Source of the DNA: Phytohabitans rumicis | GTDB lineage: Bacteria > Actinomycetota > Actinomycetes > Mycobacteriales > Micromonosporaceae | Direction: 5' to 3' | NCBI RefSeq assembly: GCF_011764445.1 | Contig: NZ_BLPG01000001.1 | Coordinates: 9,229,316 to 9,293,315, forward strand | Length of the DNA stretch: 64,000 nucleotides | In this document: one piece after another, positions 7,999-17,879 of the stretch | How the letters are laid out: each line of letters begins with the position of its first letter | Position numbering within the stretch: the first letter of the stretch is position 1 | Made by a program: the position numbers and the translations under genes | Notes under the pieces: generated by a model | What the model saw: only the letters and a program-made list of their open reading frames with translations | Database searches by the model: none | What the model was told of the DNA's origin: nothing

Positions 7999-10900
7999 AT
8001 GGGGGTCGAGATTTCGCTGCTCGGACGGTTCGAGGTGGCCCTCGACGGCCGCCCGGTGCCGGACGCGGCCTGGACCCGGCGCCAGGCGGCCGCGCTGATC
8101 AAGATCCTGGCGCTGGCGCCGCGCCGCCAACTGCACCGCGAGCAGGTCATCGACGCGCTGTGGCCGGACGTGCACGTCGACGACGCGGGCCCGCGGCTGC
8201 ACAAGGCGGCCCATTTCGCCCGCCGTGTCCTCGGCCCCGACAGCGTCGTGCTGCGCAGCTCGTCCGTGCTGCTGTGTCCGGATGTGCCGGTCGGCGTGGA
8301 CGCGCTGCGCTTCCAGGAGCTCGCGGCGAGCGCCCTGGACGCCGGGGACGCCACGGCCGCCGCGAAGGCCGCCGACGCGTACGCCGGACCGCTGCTGCCG
8401 GCGGACCGCTACGAGTCGTGGGCGTCCGAGCCCCGCGACCGGCTGCAGCTGCTCTACCTGCGGGTACTGCGTCAGGCCGGGCGCTGGGCGGACCTGGTGG
8501 AGATCGACTCCACCGACGTCGAGGCGCACCTCGCGCTGATGCGCGAGCACGCGGCGCGGGGCGACCGGCGGGCGGCGCTGCGCCAGTTCGAGCGCATGGA
8601 CCGGGCGTTGCAGCGGGAGCTGGGCGTGGGTCCCAGCGACGAGGCGGTGGCGCTGCGCGACTCGCTGCTGGACGCCGAGCCGGACCTGACCGCACCGGCC
8701 GCGGCCGGTGCGCTCGTCGGCCACGCCGCGGCGGCGGCCGCGCTGGAGGCCGCCATGGAGCTGGCCGCGGCGGGTCGGGGCCGGGCGGTGTTCCTGTCCG
8801 GCGCCGCCGGCATGGGCAAGTCGGCGGTCGCGGAGTGGCTGCGCGGCAAGGCGGCCGGGCGCGGCTGGCGCACCGGGTACGGGGTGGCCTCCGCCATCGA
8901 GGGCGCCTGGCCGTACGCGCCGGTCCTGGAGGCGCTGGCCGACCTGTGCCGGCGCCATCCGACGCTGCTGGACGGGCTGGACGACCAGTGCCGCGACGAC
9001 ATCGACCGGGCCCTGTCCGGGCGGGCGCTGGACTGGCACGGCGAGGCGTCCCACCAGCGGCTGTTCGTCGCCGTCGCGGAGCTGGTCCGGCTCGCCGCCG
9101 CCGGGCCGGGCGTGCTGCTGACCGTGGACGACGCGCACGAGGCCGACGAGGCCAGCCTCCGGCTGCTGCACTACCTGGCCCGCAGCTGCTCGACCGAGCG
9201 CCTGCTGATCGTGCTGGCCCATCGCCGCCAGCCGGTGACCGAGGCGTTCGAGGAGGTCAGGTCTAGCCTGCTGGGCCGGGCCGCCGGCGCCGGGGTGGCG
9301 CTGTCCCCGCTGGACCGGGCGGAGACCGCGGCGCTGGCGCTGGCCTGCCGGCCGGACCTGCCCGCCGCCGACGTCGAGCACATCTGGCAGGTCTCGGCGG
9401 GCGTGCCGTTCGCGGTGGTCGAACTGGCCCGCACGGCCGGCCAGCCGGGCGTCGACGTCCGCCGGCCCGGCAACGCCGTGCTCGCGATGCTGACTCCCGC
9501 GGTACGGGCCACCCTCGAACACGTCGCCACCACGGGCTCCACATTCGACACCGACGAGTTCCTGGCGCTGTGCGGGCTGCCCGAGCCGGAGGCGTTCGAC
9601 TGCCTCGACGCGGCGCTGGCCGCCCTCGTCGTCGAGCGGACCCAGGCGGGCTACCGGTTCCGGCATCCGCTGATCCGGGACGCGCTGCTCGGCGACGTAC
9701 CACCGCACCGCCGGCGGCTGCTGCACCGGGACTGCGCGCAGCGCCTCATCGCGCTGAACGCCTCGCCGGCCCGGATCGGTCACCACCTGCTGGCCGCCGG
9801 CGAGCCCGTGCTGGCCGTGCCGTACGCGTTGCGGGCGGCCGAGACGGAGGCGGCCGTCGGCGCGTACCGCGCGGCTTTGTCCTTTGTGGACTCGGTGCGT
9901 CCGGCGGCGGACGGCCCGGACCTGGCACGGATCCTCGCGCTGCGCGCCGACCTGCTCGGCGCGATCGGCGATCCCGCGTTCATGAACGCCTACCGGCAGG
10001 CCATCGCGGCGGCGGACGACGACGGCGAACGGCGCACGTTGCGCGCGCGGATGGCCAGGTTGGCGGTGCACTCCGGCGACCTGGAGACCGGGGCCGCGAT
10101 GCTCGACGGGCTGGAGACCGACGGCGGCCGCGACGACGCCACGATCATGCTGGCCCGGGGGCAGCTGGCCTACTGGCGGGGCGACCTGGACGGGGCGCTG
10201 CGGGCGGTCAGCCAGGCGTCCGGCGCCATCACCACCTGGCAGCAGCTGGATCTGATCACACTGAAGGGCCTGGTCACCCACAACCGGGGCGAGTGGAGCC
10301 AGCTGCTGCGCATCGAGCTGCTGCGCACGCGGGAGGATCCGGCGCTCGCGACCGCGGTCTTCGACTCGCACCTGTGCGTGGCGGAGTACCTGCTGTACGG
10401 GCCCACCCCGTACGCGGAGGTGCTGGAGCTCGCCGGCACCCTGCGCGCCACCGCCGAACGGGCCGGCGCGCTGCGCGCGGTCGCGTTCGCCAGCGCCCTG
10501 ATCGGGGAGGCGGCGTTGCTGCACGGCGACCTCGACCTGGCGCAGCGGGAGCTCGCCGACGCGGCCGACCTGCACCGGGAGATCGGTGCCACCGCGGGCG
10601 AGGCGCACTCGCTGCAACGCCTCGCCGAGGTGCACCTCGCCCTGGGCGACCGGGCCACGGCCGGCCGGCTGCTGCGGCGCGCCCTGCCGCTGGCGCGGTG
10701 GTCGCTGCTCGCGATGCACCTCCTGCAGCGGGTGTACGGCACGATGGTCGCCGCCGCCGAGGACGCGCCCTCCGCCCTGGCGATCGTCGACGCCGCCGAG
10801 GCGACGCTCGGGGAGAGCGACTTCTGCAACTTCTGCGCCGTGATGTTCGAGGTGCCCGCCGCCATCGCCAGCGCCCACGCCGGTGAGCTGGGCCAGGCGC

Positions 10901-11127
10901 GCCGGCACCTGGAGCGTGCCGGCCGGTCGGCGGCGGCCTGGGAGGGCACCGCCTGGCAGGCCGCCCTGCTGGAGGCGCGGGCACACATCACGCGGGCCGA
11001 AGGCGACACCGCCGGCGCGGCGGCGCTGCTGACCCGGGCCGCGGAGTTCTTCGACGAATCGGTGCAGCCGCTGGACGCGGCGCGCTGCCGGCGGCTGCTG
11101 GCGTCCTTCCCGGCCGCCACCGGATAG
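7999..11127 (+). CDS. AfsR/SARP-like transcriptional regulator (wHTH-BTAD-AAA-TPR)
   Basis: A protein of about 1042 residues. Residues 1-95 form an OmpR-like winged helix (ISLLGRFEVALDGRPVP...), followed by a bacterial transcriptional activator domain to about residue 230 (ERMDRALQRELGVGPSDE). An AAA/STAND ATPase has Walker A VFLSGAAGMGKSAV near 270 and Walker B VLLTVDDAHEADE near 372. The C-terminal 500 residues are TPR-like helices. No C-terminal LuxR-type HTH is seen, so DNA binding should come from the N-terminal domain, as in AfsR-type SARPs. The ATG at 7999 is chosen because it directly precedes the conserved wHTH, although GTG codons at 7981 and 7984 are also possible. Its place inside the redox cluster suggests it activates these genes in response to a nucleotide-dependent signal. 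Confidence 0.9.
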   Translation: MGVEISLLGRFEVALDGRPVPDAAWTRRQAAALIKILALAPRRQLHREQVIDALWPDVHVDDAGPRLHKAAHFARRVLGPDSVVLRSSSVLLCPDVPVGVDALRFQELAASALDAGDATAAAKAADAYAGPLLPADRYESWASEPRDRLQLLYLRVLRQAGRWADLVEIDSTDVEAHLALMREHAARGDRRAALRQFERMDRALQRELGVGPSDEAVALRDSLLDAEPDLTAPAAAGALVGHAAAAAALEAAMELAAAGRGRAVFLSGAAGMGKSAVAEWLRGKAAGRGWRTGYGVASAIEGAWPYAPVLEALADLCRRHPTLLDGLDDQCRDDIDRALSGRALDWHGEASHQRLFVAVAELVRLAAAGPGVLLTVDDAHEADEASLRLLHYLARSCSTERLLIVLAHRRQPVTEAFEEVRSSLLGRAAGAGVALSPLDRAETAALALACRPDLPAADVEHIWQVSAGVPFAVVELARTAGQPGVDVRRPGNAVLAMLTPAVRATLEHVATTGSTFDTDEFLALCGLPEPEAFDCLDAALAALVVERTQAGYRFRHPLIRDALLGDVPPHRRRLLHRDCAQRLIALNASPARIGHHLLAAGEPVLAVPYALRAAETEAAVGAYRAALSFVDSVRPAADGPDLARILALRADLLGAIGDPAFMNAYRQAIAAADDDGERRTLRARMARLAVHSGDLETGAAMLDGLETDGGRDDATIMLARGQLAYWRGDLDGALRAVSQASGAITTWQQLDLITLKGLVTHNRGEWSQLLRIELLRTREDPALATAVFDSHLCVAEYLLYGPTPYAEVLELAGTLRATAERAGALRAVAFASALIGEAALLHGDLDLAQRELADAADLHREIGATAGEAHSLQRLAEVHLALGDRATAGRLLRRALPLARWSLLAMHLLQRVYGTMVAAAEDAPSALAIVDAAEATLGESDFCNFCAVMFEVPAAIASAHAGELGQARRHLERAGRSAAAWEGTAWQAALLEARAHITRAEGDTAGAAALLTRAAEFFDESVQPLDAARCRRLLASFPAATG

Positions 11128-11160
11128 CCAATCTCGTGGGGAAGGTCGGGGGAAGGCGGG

Positions 11161-11937
11161 ATGCGGAAGGTGGGCGTCATGCACAAACCGTTGGCGATCG
11201 GGGAGCTGGGCACCGTGCTGGGCGTCTGGGCCCATCCGGACGACGAGGCGTACCTGTCCGCCGGCCTGATGGCGGCCGCCCGCGACCGCGGCCACCGCGT
11301 CGCCGTGGCGACGGCCACCTACGGGGAACGCGGCACGCCCGACCCGCGACGCTGGCCGCCCGGTCGCCTCGCGGCCGTACGCCGGCACGAGCTGGTGGCC
11401 AGCCTCGCCGCGGTCGACGTGGCCGAGCACTACTGGCTCGGGTTCCTCGACGGCGCCTGCGCCCAGATCCCGGAGGCCGCCGGCGTGGCCGCCGTCAGCC
11501 GGCTGATCGACGAGGTACGGCCGCGGACGATCGTGACGTTCGGACCCGACGGCATGACCGGACACCCGGACCACCGGGCGGTGTCGGCCTGGACCACGGC
11601 CGCCTGGCGCGCCACCGGCACCCGGGCCCGCCTGCTGTACGCCACGTGCACGCCCGCGTTCCACGCCACCTGGGGGCCGGTCAACGAACGCCTCGGCATC
11701 TGGATGTCCGGTCACGGGCCGGTCACCGCCGCCGAGGACCTCGCCCTGCTGGTCCGCCTCGACGACGAGGCGCTGGACCGCAAGCAGGTGGCTTTGCGCG
11801 CGCACGCTACGCAGACGACCCCGCTCATCGACGAGCTGGGCGAGGACGCGTTTCGCGACTGGTGGGCCACCGAAGCGTTCGCCGCGGCGGCACCGGCGCG
11901 CCTGAGCAGCGCGGCGTTCGCGGGAGGTGCGCGATGA
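11161..11937 (+). CDS. PIG-L family (LmbE-like) deacetylase
   Basis: A protein of 258 residues. The zinc-binding motif AHPDDE near residue 24 and the second motif GHPDHRAV near 138 are hallmarks of the family, which removes N-acetyl groups from amino sugars (MshB, Mca, GlcNAc-PI deacetylase, antibiotic deacetylases). Candidate substrates include mycothiol-type conjugates or a sugar-bearing metabolite, but the exact one cannot be inferred. A GGAAGG-like site precedes the ATG at 11161. A second ATG at 11179 also has such a site, so the start may be 6 residues shorter. The stop codon overlaps the next start (ATGA), which indicates translational coupling to the MaoC gene. Confidence 0.88.
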   Translation: MRKVGVMHKPLAIGELGTVLGVWAHPDDEAYLSAGLMAAARDRGHRVAVATATYGERGTPDPRRWPPGRLAAVRRHELVASLAAVDVAEHYWLGFLDGACAQIPEAAGVAAVSRLIDEVRPRTIVTFGPDGMTGHPDHRAVSAWTTAAWRATGTRARLLYATCTPAFHATWGPVNERLGIWMSGHGPVTAAEDLALLVRLDDEALDRKQVALRAHATQTTPLIDELGEDAFRDWWATEAFAAAAPARLSSAAFAGGAR

Positions 11938-12341
11938 TCCCGCCGGTCGGCACCACCGCCCGCCGCACCCGCGTGGTGCAGCGGCGCGACATCGAGCTGT
12001 TCACCGAGATGACCGGGGACCGCAACCCGCTGCACTACGACGAGGAACTGGCGGCGGGCACCCGGTTCGGCGGCCTCATCGTCCAAGGTGGAGTGACCTC
12101 CGGCCTGCTCAACGCCCTACTCGCCGAAGACCTGCCGGGACCCGGTTCGGTGTTCCTGCGCGTGGCGTGGGAGTTCCTGGCCCCGGTACGCCCCGGCGAC
12201 GAGATCACCGCGGAGATCGAGGTGCTGGAGGTGCACCCCACCAAGCCGGTCGCGCGGATAAGGACCACCGTCACCAACGGCGACGGCGTCAAGGTCCTCG
12301 ACGGCGACGCGCACGTCTACCGCGTACCACTCGACCGCTAG
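11934..12341 (+). CDS. MaoC family (R)-hydratase-like protein
   Basis: A protein of 135 residues with a single hot-dog domain. The hydratase signature FTEMTGDRNPLHYD near residues 22-35 holds the catalytic Asp and His of (R)-specific enoyl-CoA hydratases. The central helix segment (FGGLIVQGGVTSGLLNALL) and the strand FLAPVRPGDEIT are also conserved. It probably hydrates an enoyl thioester or similar conjugated intermediate. The ATG overlaps the stop of the deacetylase gene and has GGGAGG 7 bases upstream, so the two are made together. Confidence 0.88.
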   Translation: MIPPVGTTARRTRVVQRRDIELFTEMTGDRNPLHYDEELAAGTRFGGLIVQGGVTSGLLNALLAEDLPGPGSVFLRVAWEFLAPVRPGDEITAEIEVLEVHPTKPVARIRTTVTNGDGVKVLDGDAHVYRVPLDR

Positions 12342-12365
12342 ACCACTCAACCCATGGAGAAGGAC

Positions 12366-12764
12366 ATGACGACGTTCCCTGCGGTCACCCACGTGGCCGT
12401 CACCGTCAGCGACCTGGACAAGAGCGTGCCCTGGTACCGCCAGCTCTTCGACAGCGAGCCCGTGCTGGACGAGGACACCGGGCCGTTCCGGCACGTGGTC
12501 TTCGCGATCGGCGACGGGATGCTCTTCGGACTGCACCACTTCCCCGACGGCGGATGGCCGGGCGGCTTCGACCCGCGCCGGCCCGGCTTGGACCACGTCT
12601 CGTTCGCCTGCGTCGACCGCGGCGAGCTGGCGGCTTGGCAGGAACGCCTCGACACGCTGGGCATCAAGCACGGGGGCATTGTCGACGCCCACTACGGCTC
12701 CGGACTGTCCTTCAAGGACCCGGACGACCTGCCGATGGAGTTCTTCGCCCCGCCCGGCACGTGA
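12366..12764 (+). CDS. VOC (glyoxalase/bleomycin resistance) family protein
   Basis: A protein of 132 residues with two beta-alpha-beta-beta-beta modules. Conserved features are VTHVAVTVSDLDKSVPWYRQ near residues 5-24, the metal-ligand-type His in GLDHVSFA near 76, and a terminal Glu in DLPMEFFAPP. Members are metal-dependent lyases, isomerases or binding proteins. The ATG at 12366 is preferred over the in-frame ATG at 12354 because GGAGAAGG sits just before it. It is the last gene of the redox cluster, 24 bases after the hydratase. Confidence 0.88.
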   Translation: MTTFPAVTHVAVTVSDLDKSVPWYRQLFDSEPVLDEDTGPFRHVVFAIGDGMLFGLHHFPDGGWPGGFDPRRPGLDHVSFACVDRGELAAWQERLDTLGIKHGGIVDAHYGSGLSFKDPDDLPMEFFAPPGT

Positions 12765-12774
12765 GGGTGTGCGG

Positions 12775-12834
12775 GGTGATCATGAAGTGAGCGTCAGTGC
12801 AAGCGCTCTCCCCAACGCTAACCTTATGATCACC
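12775..12834. repeat. Inverted repeat GGTGATCAT/ATGATCACC with GAGCGCTT-like motif
   Basis: GGTGATCAT at 12775-12783 and its exact reverse complement at 12826-12834 flank a 42-base spacer just after the VOC stop. The spacer holds GCAAGCGCTCTCCCC, which resembles the GAGAGCGCTT operators often seen upstream of actinobacterial glycoside hydrolase genes, although no such gene is here. It may be an end-of-operon structure or a leftover promoter of a lost gene. The stretch to 12890 also holds a CTGGCGCCAG palindrome but no gene. Confidence 0.4.
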
Positions 12835-12890
12835 GCAGGCTGGCGCCAGCCATTGGCGGTGGTTGCGCGGTAGCGCGCCGGGCATAGCGG

Positions 12891-13214
12891 CTACGGGCGT
12901 TCCCACTCCAGGCGGACCACGACGGTTGCCTCGCCGGTGGCCTTGGCGAGGATGCTGGTGAGGCCGGTGGTCTCCACACCGAGTTTGAGTCCGAACTCGA
13001 CGCCGTAGCGGCGCGGCGGGTCCGGCAGTGCCCGGGTGAGGGTCTCGGACATGAACTGGCTGATCCGCGCGATGTCCTCGCGGATGTCGTCCAGGCGCAG
13101 CTGGCGCCGCCCCGCGTCGCCGCCGGTGGAGGCCGCGGTCACTTCGGCGAGGATGGTGGAGCCATCCGGGAGCGTGATCGGGACTGTTCTGGTCTGCGGC
13201 GCCTGATCCGGCAT
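12891..13214 (-). CDS. TRYPCO1-like (CU044_2847 family) small protein
   Basis: A protein of 107 residues. It matches the layout I know for the trypsin-co-occurring domain 1 / CU044_2847 family: an N-terminal strand pair (VPITLPDGSTILAEV), a central helical stretch (LDDIREDIARISQFM) and a C-terminal segment (VEFGLKLGVETTGLTSIL) ending in strand VVVRLEWERP. This family was named for its linkage to trypsin-like proteases in actinobacterial conflict systems. Here it lies divergently, with a 121-base gap, from exactly such a protease-NACHT gene. It probably acts as an adaptor or regulator of that protein. The assignment rests on motif memory and context. Confidence 0.75.
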   Translation of the reverse strand: MPDQAPQTRTVPITLPDGSTILAEVTAASTGGDAGRRQLRLDDIREDIARISQFMSETLTRALPDPPRRYGVEFGLKLGVETTGLTSILAKATGEATVVVRLEWERP

Positions 13215-13335
13215 GGCTTCCCCAACGTCGCGGTGGTCCGATGGCTGCCAGGACTATCGCATGATCCGATGTGGTCGGAGAAGATGTGCCTGGTAGCTGC
13301 GGGGAGGGTGGGCGATCGTACTGCAGGCGTCTTCG

Positions 13336-16300
13336 ATGGCCGAGGTGGTCCGCGGCGCCACGGTGTCTGTGTGGGCCGGCGCGGAGTTCCTGGGTAGCGG
13401 GTTCTTCATCGAGCCGCACCTGGTCGTGACCTGCGCGCACGTGGTGTGGCGGCGGCCGGACCGGGTCGTGGTGCGCTGGCGCGGGCACGACCTCGCCGGC
13501 GAGGTGGTGGTGCGGGCGCCGGCGGAGCGGGGCGACGGCGAGTTCTACGCGCACCCGGACGTGGCGATCGTGCGGGTCACGGCGGCGCCGGACCATCCGG
13601 TGGCCCGGCTGGCCGGCGACCTCACGGTGCCGCCGGAGCTGTTCGCGTACGGGTTCAGCCTGGATACGCCGAACGGGTTCGACGAGCACACGCTCCGGCT
13701 GACCGTGGTGGGGCGCAGCGGCCAGTTCCTGCGCCTGAAGGACGACGAGATCGCCGACGGGATGAGCGGCGCGCCGGCGCTCGATGTCCGCACCGGCCTG
13801 GTGTACGGGATCGTCAAGGGCTCGCGCGACTACGCCGCCCCGCGCGGCGGGTGGATCGTGCAGGCCACCGACGTGGCGCTGGTGCGGTCCGGCCATGCCT
13901 CGGCGCTGGGGCCGCCGGCCGGTCCGGCCCGCCCGCGGATCCGCCCGAAGCCCGGCAGCCCGCTGCACGACCTGCTTGTGGCCCAGTGCCGGGCGGCCGA
14001 GCGGCTGCCGTACCGGCTGGTCGACGGGCCGTCGCCGGCGCTGTCCACCATCTACGTGCGGCAGCGGGCCGCGCCGCGGTACGCCGGGCCGGGCACGGAC
14101 GTCCCGGTCCGCTCGGTCGCCGAGGTGCTGCGCCGGCACCGGCACACGCTGGTGGTCGGCGGGCCCGGGGCCGGCAAGTCGGCACTGGTGCAGCACATCG
14201 TCGGGGAGACCGCCACCTGGTGGCTGGACGCCGAGGGCGAGGCGCCCGCGCCGTACGGGCCGGCGCTGGCCGTACGCGTGCCGGCGACCGCCATGCTGGG
14301 CCGGCGGCCGTGGCTGGAGTTGTTGGCCGGCGCGGTGGAGCGGGACCTGTCCGACTACCTCGACCGCCCGGTCGACCCGGAGACGCTCGACCCGGCGGTG
14401 CTGCCCGGCGTGGAGTGGCTGCTGCTGGTGGACGGGTTGGACGAGGTGTTCGACCGCGACGAGCGCCAGCGGCTGATCGGCGTGCTCGGTCACCGGGTCG
14501 CCGAGTACGGCTCGTCCTGGCGGTTCCTGGTCACCAGCCGGCCGCTATTCGGGCGGGAGCTGGCCGGGCTCGGCGCGCACCTGCCGGACCTGTCCGCCGA
14601 GCCGCGGTTCGGCGACTACGAGCTGCGCCAGTTCGACCGGCCCGGCCTGGAGCGCTTCGCCGGGTCGTGGTTCGCCGCCCGTACGCCCCGGCGGGCGCGG
14701 GGCAACGCCGACGCGTTCCTCGACGAGGTCGACCACCGCCAACTGGATCCGCTGGTCCGGATGCCGTTGCTGGCGACGATCGCCGCCGTCGTCTTCGAGG
14801 ACCGTCCACAGGGGCCGTTGCCGATGAGCCGTACCGGTCTGTACGAGCGGTTCGTCACCAACCTGGTGTACGCCCGGCAGCGCCGCCAGGACCTGCACCG
14901 CGCCCTGTCCGAGCAGCTAGCCGTCTACGGGCCGGCCGCGACCCGCCTGGTGGACCTGCTCTTCGACCGTACCCAGGAGTGGCTGGAAGAGGTGGCGCAC
15001 CGCCGCCTGGAGGCGGGCGAGGAGACCGCCACGACCACGTTGGCCCACGACTGGTTGCGCCAGCAGGCTGGGCCCGCGCCGGACGTACCCGACCTGCCCC
15101 GGCACCTGCGCGCCATGCTGCTCGGCACCGGCCTGCTGACCGTCGCCGGCGACGACCTGCGCTTCATCCACCGGGGCTTCGCCGAGTACCTCGCCGCCGG
15201 GTACAACGTCCGCGCCGAGTGGGACACCCGGCAGTGGCTGCGCCGGGTGCGGCGGGACGGTGTCACCAACCTCGACATGTTCCGGCTGGCCCGGTGGGCC
15301 GACGCCGGCAACGACCCGGCGCCGGTGCTACGCCGGCTGCTGCGGATACGGCTGGACCCGCGGCCGCCGTTCGTGCGGCGCCCGCAGCTGCTCGACTTCT
15401 GCGCCGTGCTGCGCGACGGCCTCCCACTGCCGGACGGGTCGGTGGACCGGCTGCTCGCCGCGGGCTTCGCCGCCGTCCGCCGGCTCAAGGTCGTCGACGA
15501 GGCCGCCCTGCCCGCCCTGACGTACGCGCTGCGGTCGCTGCACGCCCGCTCCACCGGACCGGAACGCCTCACCCGGCTGGCCCTGGACCGGCGGGTCGCC
15601 CCGATCAAGCGCATCGCGGCGGCCCGCGCCCTGGTCCTCACCGGCACCGAGGGCAACCGCCGGGTGGCCGTCGACGCGCTCGCGGCCATCCTCGCGGGCA
15701 GCCGCCCGGACGACGCGGGCGGGCTCTGGGCCGCGTACACCCTGGCTTTGATCGGTGATGCCGCGGACCGCGAGCGGGCGATCGGCCATCTGTCGACGGC
15801 GGTGGCCGCCGCGGGCGCCCCCGAGAGCCGGGTGCGGGCGGCGGTGTTCCTGACCGAGCTCGGGCACGGGCCCACCGCCGACCGGCAGTTGCTCGTGCAT
15901 GCGGTCAGCCCGGCGCGGACGCCCGCCCAGCGGATCGAGGCCATCGAGACGCTCCGCCTCGTCGGCCCGGCGGGTGCCGGCGCGCCGATGACCGAGCGGC
16001 TGGCGGACGTGCGCCAGCACCTGTGGGCGGCCGGCCTGAGCCGTCCTGGCGGGCTGGCCAGGCCGAGCGCCATGGCCGAGGTGCTGTCGGTCGGGGTGGG
16101 CGACCTGCTCTGGCTCGCGGACGGCGCCGCACGGCTGGCCGGCCGCGACCCGGACGGGACCCGCCGGATCCTCGCCGCGGCGCGCGCCGAGGGCGGGCTG
16201 ACGGACGGCGCCGCCGGATACCTCACCGACGCCCTGACGAGCCAGGGCCACGGCCGGGTCGCGGACGCACTCGCCAGGTCGGCCGGCCCGGACCTCCCAC

Positions 16301-17840
16301 CCGACCGCCCCGCGTCGACAGCGCCCGAACTGGCCGCCCGCGCCGTCGACTGGATGCTCGACCCGGACCAGCGGCTCGACGCGATCACCGAACTGGAGGC
16401 CATCGGGGAGGCGGGAACGGCGGCCTGGCTGACCCTGGCCTGGCACACCGACCCGCTCGTACCGGTGCTGTTCAAGGTCATGGCGGCGGTGGACCTGGCC
16501 CGGCACCGCGGCGAGTACGGCGTCGCCTTCGACCTGCTGCGCGCGCACTCCGGCGACCGGGACCTGCCCCGCGGCCAGCGCCTCGTCGCCCGGTTCGGCG
16601 CCGTCGCGCTCAAACTCGACACGCTCACCGCGGCGGTCAACGGCCTTCCGCCGGCGCGGCGCCTGCCGCCCTTGACGACGGTGAACGGCGCCGCGGGCGC
16701 CCGGCTGCGGGCATGGTTGCGCAGCAGCGGCGACCGGGACGACGCGCTGGCGCACGCGATCGCCGCGGCGTCGTCCCCGGCCGTGGCCGGCGAGATCCTG
16801 GCGGCACTGCTTCCCGCCGTCGACGAGACACCGGCGCCGCAGGCCCCCGCCGGCGCGGAGCTCGCCGCCGCGCAGCGGGCCATGGACGACCGTGCCGAGA
16901 CGCTGCGGATCGCGGCACCGGCGGGCATGGCCCATCCGGACTGGACCGACCACCGCCTGGAGGCCAGCATCGGCCCGACCGCCGCGCGTGTGGCACGCGC
17001 CGCCCTGGCCCGGCTGGTCGCCGATCCCCACGACGCCAGGCGCGCGGAGCGGCACGTGCGCCGGTCCCCGGCCCGCGCCTGCCCGTGGTACGCGCGGCTG
17101 CTGCGGGAGCTCGACGAGACCGACGGGCCCGACCACGCGGCACGGCTGGCGCTGGCGGTCGCCCTCCGCGAGGCCGCCGAGCGGTATCCCCGGCCGCGGC
17201 GGCTCCGCGTACCACCGCCGGGTGCCTGGCGGGCGGCGCTGTCGGTGGCCGGCCGCGACGCGCGCAGCCTGGCCCTGGCCGTGGCCGCCGCCTACGCGGC
17301 GACCTACGTCGGCGCCGCCGCGGTCCTGGTCGCCGGCGGCGAGGCGCTCGCACCGCCGCTGGCCACCCGGATCGCCGCGGTGCAGAGCCAGCTCGTGCTG
17401 CCCGTGCTCGTGGTCATGGGCTGCCTGCTGCTCCGCCCGGCCCGCTCGTTCGTCGCCGCGCGCCGCGCCCGATGGGCGGCCTGGGCGGCCGGCGGCGTGG
17501 CCGCGCTCCTGGCCAGACCGGGCGCCGCCGAGCTGCGGGTCCCGGCATCGGACACCGTCCGGGACATCCTGAACCGCGCCGGCGGCTTCGTCCTGGACGC
17601 GCTGCCCGCCACGGCCCGGCCCGCGCTGGCCGTCGCCGCCGCGGGCATCGGGTGGCCATCCTCACCACGCACCTGCCACTGATCACGAAGGCGGCGCGGC
17701 GGCCGGCCCGGCTCCGCACGGCCGCGAAGGCCGCCGCGCTGGCCGGCACCGCTTGGTACGCCTTGTCCCTCGGCCTCGGCGACCTACCGACCACCGTCAC
17801 CGCGATCGGTTCCTTCTTCGCCGCCGCCGGCTTGCCGTAA
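13336..17840 (+). CDS. Trypsin-like protease-NACHT NTPase-HEAT-membrane protein (one frame break)
   Basis: A protein of about 1500 residues that combines an effector, a switch and a sensor. Residues 1-190 are a trypsin-like protease with all three catalytic residues: His35 (TCAHVV), Asp75 (HPDVAIV) and Ser144 (DGMSGAP). A NACHT NTPase follows, with Walker A GGPGAGKS at 275-282 and Walker B LLLVDGLDEV at 362-371. Residues about 700-1250 are helical and HEAT-like. The C-terminus holds membrane segments, so the protein is probably membrane-bound. The frame as read stops at 17682. Adding one G to the GGG at 17650-17652 joins it smoothly (AGIGVAILTTHLPL) to a further conserved-looking hydrophobic tail ending at 17840. 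The likely role is a ligand-triggered protease in defence or self-killing, partnered by the divergent TRYPCO1 gene. No strong ribosome binding site is visible. Confidence 0.87.
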
Positions 17841-17879
17841 GAGTGGCGCTGGGGACAGGCACGTGATCCCGAGGAGGGC

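Noticed and set aside
7678-11805. A 1375-residue open frame on the minus strand opposite the AfsR-like gene
   Set aside because: It is a mirror frame of GC-rich codons. The plus-strand frame has clear wHTH, BTAD and ATPase motifs, whereas the reverse one has only low-complexity Arg/Gln/Gly-rich sequence.
13446-15758. A long alternative plus-strand frame inside the trypsin-NACHT gene
   Set aside because: Its Arg/Gly/Pro-rich composition without domains marks it as a shadow of the real frame.
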